12,745 nt of DNA from JBBDNV01 sp040877415. GTDB taxonomy: Bacteria > Planctomycetota > Planctomycetia > Pirellulales > PALSA-1355. Of this stretch, positions 12,723 through 12,745 are shown piece by piece; positions within the stretch are counted from its first letter, which is position 1, and each line of letters opens with the position of its first letter. The notes below the pieces were generated by a model. The model made no database searches, was not told the DNA's origin, and saw only the letters and a list, made by a program, of their open reading frames with translations. Both the position numbers and the translations under genes were made by a program. Location: contig JBBDNV010000171.1 in the NCBI GenBank assembly GCA_040877415.1, forward strand, positions 1 through 12,745, given 5' to 3'.

Positions 12723-12745
12723 CCGGCTGCGCTCAGCGCAGCCGG
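12723..12745. terminator. Perfect 10-bp stem-loop at the right edge
   Basis: CCGGCTGCGC (12723-12732) and GCGCAGCCGG (12736-12745) pair completely around the loop TCA. The structure may extend past the window, because GG at 12721-12722 could pair with following bases. On the minus strand it is followed, after 9 bases, by TTTT, so it could end a transcript arriving from the right. It lies about 84 bases upstream of the 83-residue protein gene. Confidence 0.45.

Overview
The window looks like a chromosomal segment of a moderately GC-rich bacterium, most likely a member of the Planctomycetota (Pirellula-like). This is an inference. It rests on the sigma factor, whose region 2 has a YASWAI-type sequence and which goes almost directly from region 2 to region 4, on the loose mosaic of single genes on both strands with wide gaps, and on the gene mix. 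No rRNA, tRNA, CRISPR array, integrase, transposase or phage gene was seen.

Layout, left to right. A 5'-cut DUF488 gene (3-299, +) is followed by a sigma-70 family factor (624-1691, +). This converges on a CapA-type metallophosphatase-like gene (1710-2888, -). A 565-base gap with one possible small ORF leads to a CDP-alcohol phosphatidyltransferase (3454-3999, +). Its stop codon overlaps the orphaned 3' end of an Aas-like acyl-ACP/acyl-CoA ligase (3996-4208). Next come a YbaK/ProX-type aminoacyl-tRNA deacylase (4472-4936, +) and a stand-alone THUMP protein (5000-5539, +), then on the other strand a helix-hairpin-helix protein (5562-6470) and transcription terminator Rho (6944-8206). After an 809-base gap without a convincing gene there is a small zinc-ribbon protein (9016-9219, +) and a two-gene minus-strand unit made of a coiled-coil protein (9694-10116) and an MTH1187-type thiamine-binding-like protein (9312-9632). 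The right end holds a DksA/TraR zinc-finger protein (10506-10862, +), the C-terminal third of an AmmeMemoRadiSam-type radical SAM enzyme (10926-11312, -), a PAC2-family protein (11318-12250, -), a small helical protein (12388-12639, -) and a perfect 10-bp stem-loop at the edge.

The most interesting signal is regulatory. Three near-identical elements of the form TYGGCACA-N4-GTGC, each with the GG-N10-GC spacing of a sigma-54 (-24/-12) promoter, lie 57-70 bases upstream of, and in the right orientation for, the deacylase/THUMP pair, the coiled-coil/thiamine-binding pair and the DksA-like gene. The last two are divergent and flank a 240-base segment rich in inverted repeats. Together they suggest a sigma-54-controlled stress or starvation module acting on tRNA quality and RNA polymerase. 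The elements also contain a GCAC-N5-GTGC dyad, so a dimeric repressor or activator site is the main alternative reading.

Two C-terminal gene remnants (Aas-like and radical SAM) show that this region has also been losing genes by deletion.
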